From: Patescibacteria group bacterium UBA1400
GTDB lineage: Bacteria; Patescibacteriota; Microgenomatia; UBA1400
Length of the DNA: 5,519 nt
Direction: 5' to 3'
Assembly (NCBI GenBank): GCA_002305125.1
Contig: DBQG01000035.1
Span: 1 to 5,519 of the forward strand
Position 1 is the first letter of the stretch; every line of letters begins with the position of its first letter. This document shows positions 4,810-5,519 of the stretch, one piece after another. The notes under the pieces are model-generated. The model worked only from the letters and a program-made list of their open reading frames with translations, ran no database searches and was not told where the DNA came from. A program made the translations under genes and the position numbers.

Positions 4810-5403
4810 ATGCAGAATTTGTTAAAAAACTGGCTTAAAAAAATCAGATTGAATGAACCTTTAATCAGTACTTTTTTAGGAGGACTGGTTATTTTAGTGG
4901 TAGGAGTCTTGATTTTTAATTATTTTAAGGCAGGACAGGCTGGAGAAATAGCTCTAGAAGAACCAGGAAACAGCCAAACTGAAGCCGGAGCAGAAGACAA
5001 ACAGAACAGTTCCGACACATATGAAGTTCAGGCCGGAGAAAGCTTGTGGAAGATAAGTGAAAAAGTTTATGGTACCGGTTACAACTGGACAGATATTGCC
5101 AGTGCTAATAATCTTGCTAATCCTGATTATGTTGAAGCTGGAACCAAGTTAACTATTCCCAGTATAGAAACCAAAGAACAGGAACAGGTGGAACAGATGG
5201 CCACCAAAGCTCCTCAGGTCAACCAAGAGGCTATGGAAACAACACCAGATACTTATACCGTCAAACAAGGTGATCACTTATGGAAGATAGCTCAGGATGT
5301 TTATGCTGATGGTTATAAATGGATAGAGATTGCCCAGGCTAATAATATTCAAAATCCTGATTTAATTGAAGTTGGTCAACAGTTAAAGCTTCCGGGTAGA
5401 TAA
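4810..5403 (+). CDS. Membrane-anchored protein with two LysM domains
   Basis: A 197-residue predicted cell-wall-binding protein. A basic cytoplasmic N-terminus (KNWLKKIRLNEP) precedes one membrane segment (about 19-38). Then come an acidic, Gln-rich linker (41-69), LysM 1 (71-117, YEVQAGESLWKISEKVYG onward, ending LTIP), a second linker (118-148) and LysM 2 (149-195, YTVKQGDHLWKIAQDVYA onward, ending LKLP). The two LysM copies are both 47 residues and align without gaps. LysM binds N-acetylglucosamine in peptidoglycan, so the protein probably tethers membrane to wall. No catalytic domain is present. No in-frame start lies between the stop at 4774-4776 and this ATG. The ribosome site is weak (AAAGAAG, 11 nt away). 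It lies between two tRNA genes on the same strand and has no clear promoter of its own. Confidence 0.92.
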   Translation: MQNLLKNWLKKIRLNEPLISTFLGGLVILVVGVLIFNYFKAGQAGEIALEEPGNSQTEAGAEDKQNSSDTYEVQAGESLWKISEKVYGTGYNWTDIASANNLANPDYVEAGTKLTIPSIETKEQEQVEQMATKAPQVNQEAMETTPDTYTVKQGDHLWKIAQDVYADGYKWIEIAQANNIQNPDLIEVGQQLKLPGR

Positions 5404-5409
5404 TAGGAC

Positions 5410-5440
5410 TTGAAATCTGTTAAACTAGAAACTGCATAAA
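5410..5440 (+). promoter_or_regulatory. Possible promoter of tRNA-Gly
   Basis: TTGAAA (5410-5415, 5/6 to a -35) and CATAAA (5435-5440, 4/6 to a -10) are separated by 19 nt, longer than ideal. The start would fall at the first base of the tRNA. An alternative is the extended -10 TGTTAAACT ending at 5426. Read-through from lysM is equally possible, since no terminator separates them. Confidence 0.3.
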
Positions 5441-5446
5441 AAATAT

Positions 5447-5518
5447 GCGGGTGTAGTTCAGCAGCAGAACGTCTGCTTCCCAAGCAGAAAGTCGTGGGTG
5501 CAAATCCCATCACCCGCT
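5447..5518 (+). tRNA. tRNA-Gly (anticodon CCC) with a non-canonical elbow
   Basis: The acceptor stem GCGGGTG pairs with CACCCGC. The D-stem is GTTC/GAAC. The anticodon stem TCTGC/GCAGA holds loop TTCCCAA with anticodon CCC at 5479-5481. The discriminator is T73, usual for bacterial tRNA-Gly. The D-loop is AGCAGCA, giving A at 18 and G at 19, and the T-loop is TGCAAAT, giving G at 55 instead of T. The G18-Psi55 contact is therefore lost while G19-C56 and G15-C48 remain possible. Only one base follows in the window, so an encoded CCA cannot be judged. Confidence 0.93.
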
Positions 5519-5519
5519 C

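Noticed and set aside
1..5519. CRISPR array, insertion sequence or recoded (TGA=Gly) genes
   Set aside because: No regularly spaced repeats, no transposase or terminal repeats, and TGA serves as a stop codon.

Overview
The window comes from a low-GC bacterium using the standard stop codons: TGA ends the YkgJ-like gene and the other complete genes end in TAA, so this is not a TGA=Gly lineage. Several genes lack a Shine-Dalgarno sequence, tRNA-Asp has no encoded CCA, and small LemA, HtpX and LysM proteins sit together. This fits a Patescibacteria/CPR-type genome, possibly Microgenomates-like. That placement is inferred from gene style, not proven.

Layout. Positions 1-4248 are all on the minus strand. 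Read in the direction of transcription they are lemA (4248-3652), htpX (3618-2719), a 71-residue unknown gene (2706-2491), an AT-rich gap, a cysteine-rich YkgJ-type protein (2350-1745), and the first 561 codons of clpB (1683 to the window edge). lemA has a strong promoter and a strong ribosome binding site, and the unknown small gene starts 12 nt after htpX, so lemA-htpX-orf71 looks like one operon. From about 4606 the plus strand carries tRNA-Asp(GUC), a membrane-anchored double-LysM protein and tRNA-Gly(CCC). The two blocks diverge from an intergenic region that falls to about 13% GC.

Most notable finding. Inside the clpB reading frame, around codons 113-126, lies a 9-nt/9-nt inverted repeat with 9-nt spacing that matches the HrcA operator CIRCE at 16 of 18 arm positions. 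It overlaps a near-consensus sigma-70 promoter (TTGACT, 17 nt, TATACT) pointing along clpB. About 40 nt downstream of the predicted transcript start is AAAGAGG, and 8 nt later the in-frame codon Met142, at the boundary between the ClpB N-domain and the first AAA+ domain. Together these suggest a heat-shock-regulated internal promoter making an N-domain-less ClpB. The upstream clpB promoter has a different design: an extended -10 so close to the ATG that the mRNA would be essentially leaderless.

A second notable item is tRNA-Gly(CCC). It has A at position 18 and G at position 55, breaking the usual G18-Psi55 elbow contact, while tRNA-Asp 0.7 kb upstream has a canonical elbow. By theme, the window combines protein quality control (ClpB disaggregase, HtpX membrane protease, LemA) with a cell-wall-binding LysM protein between tRNA genes.
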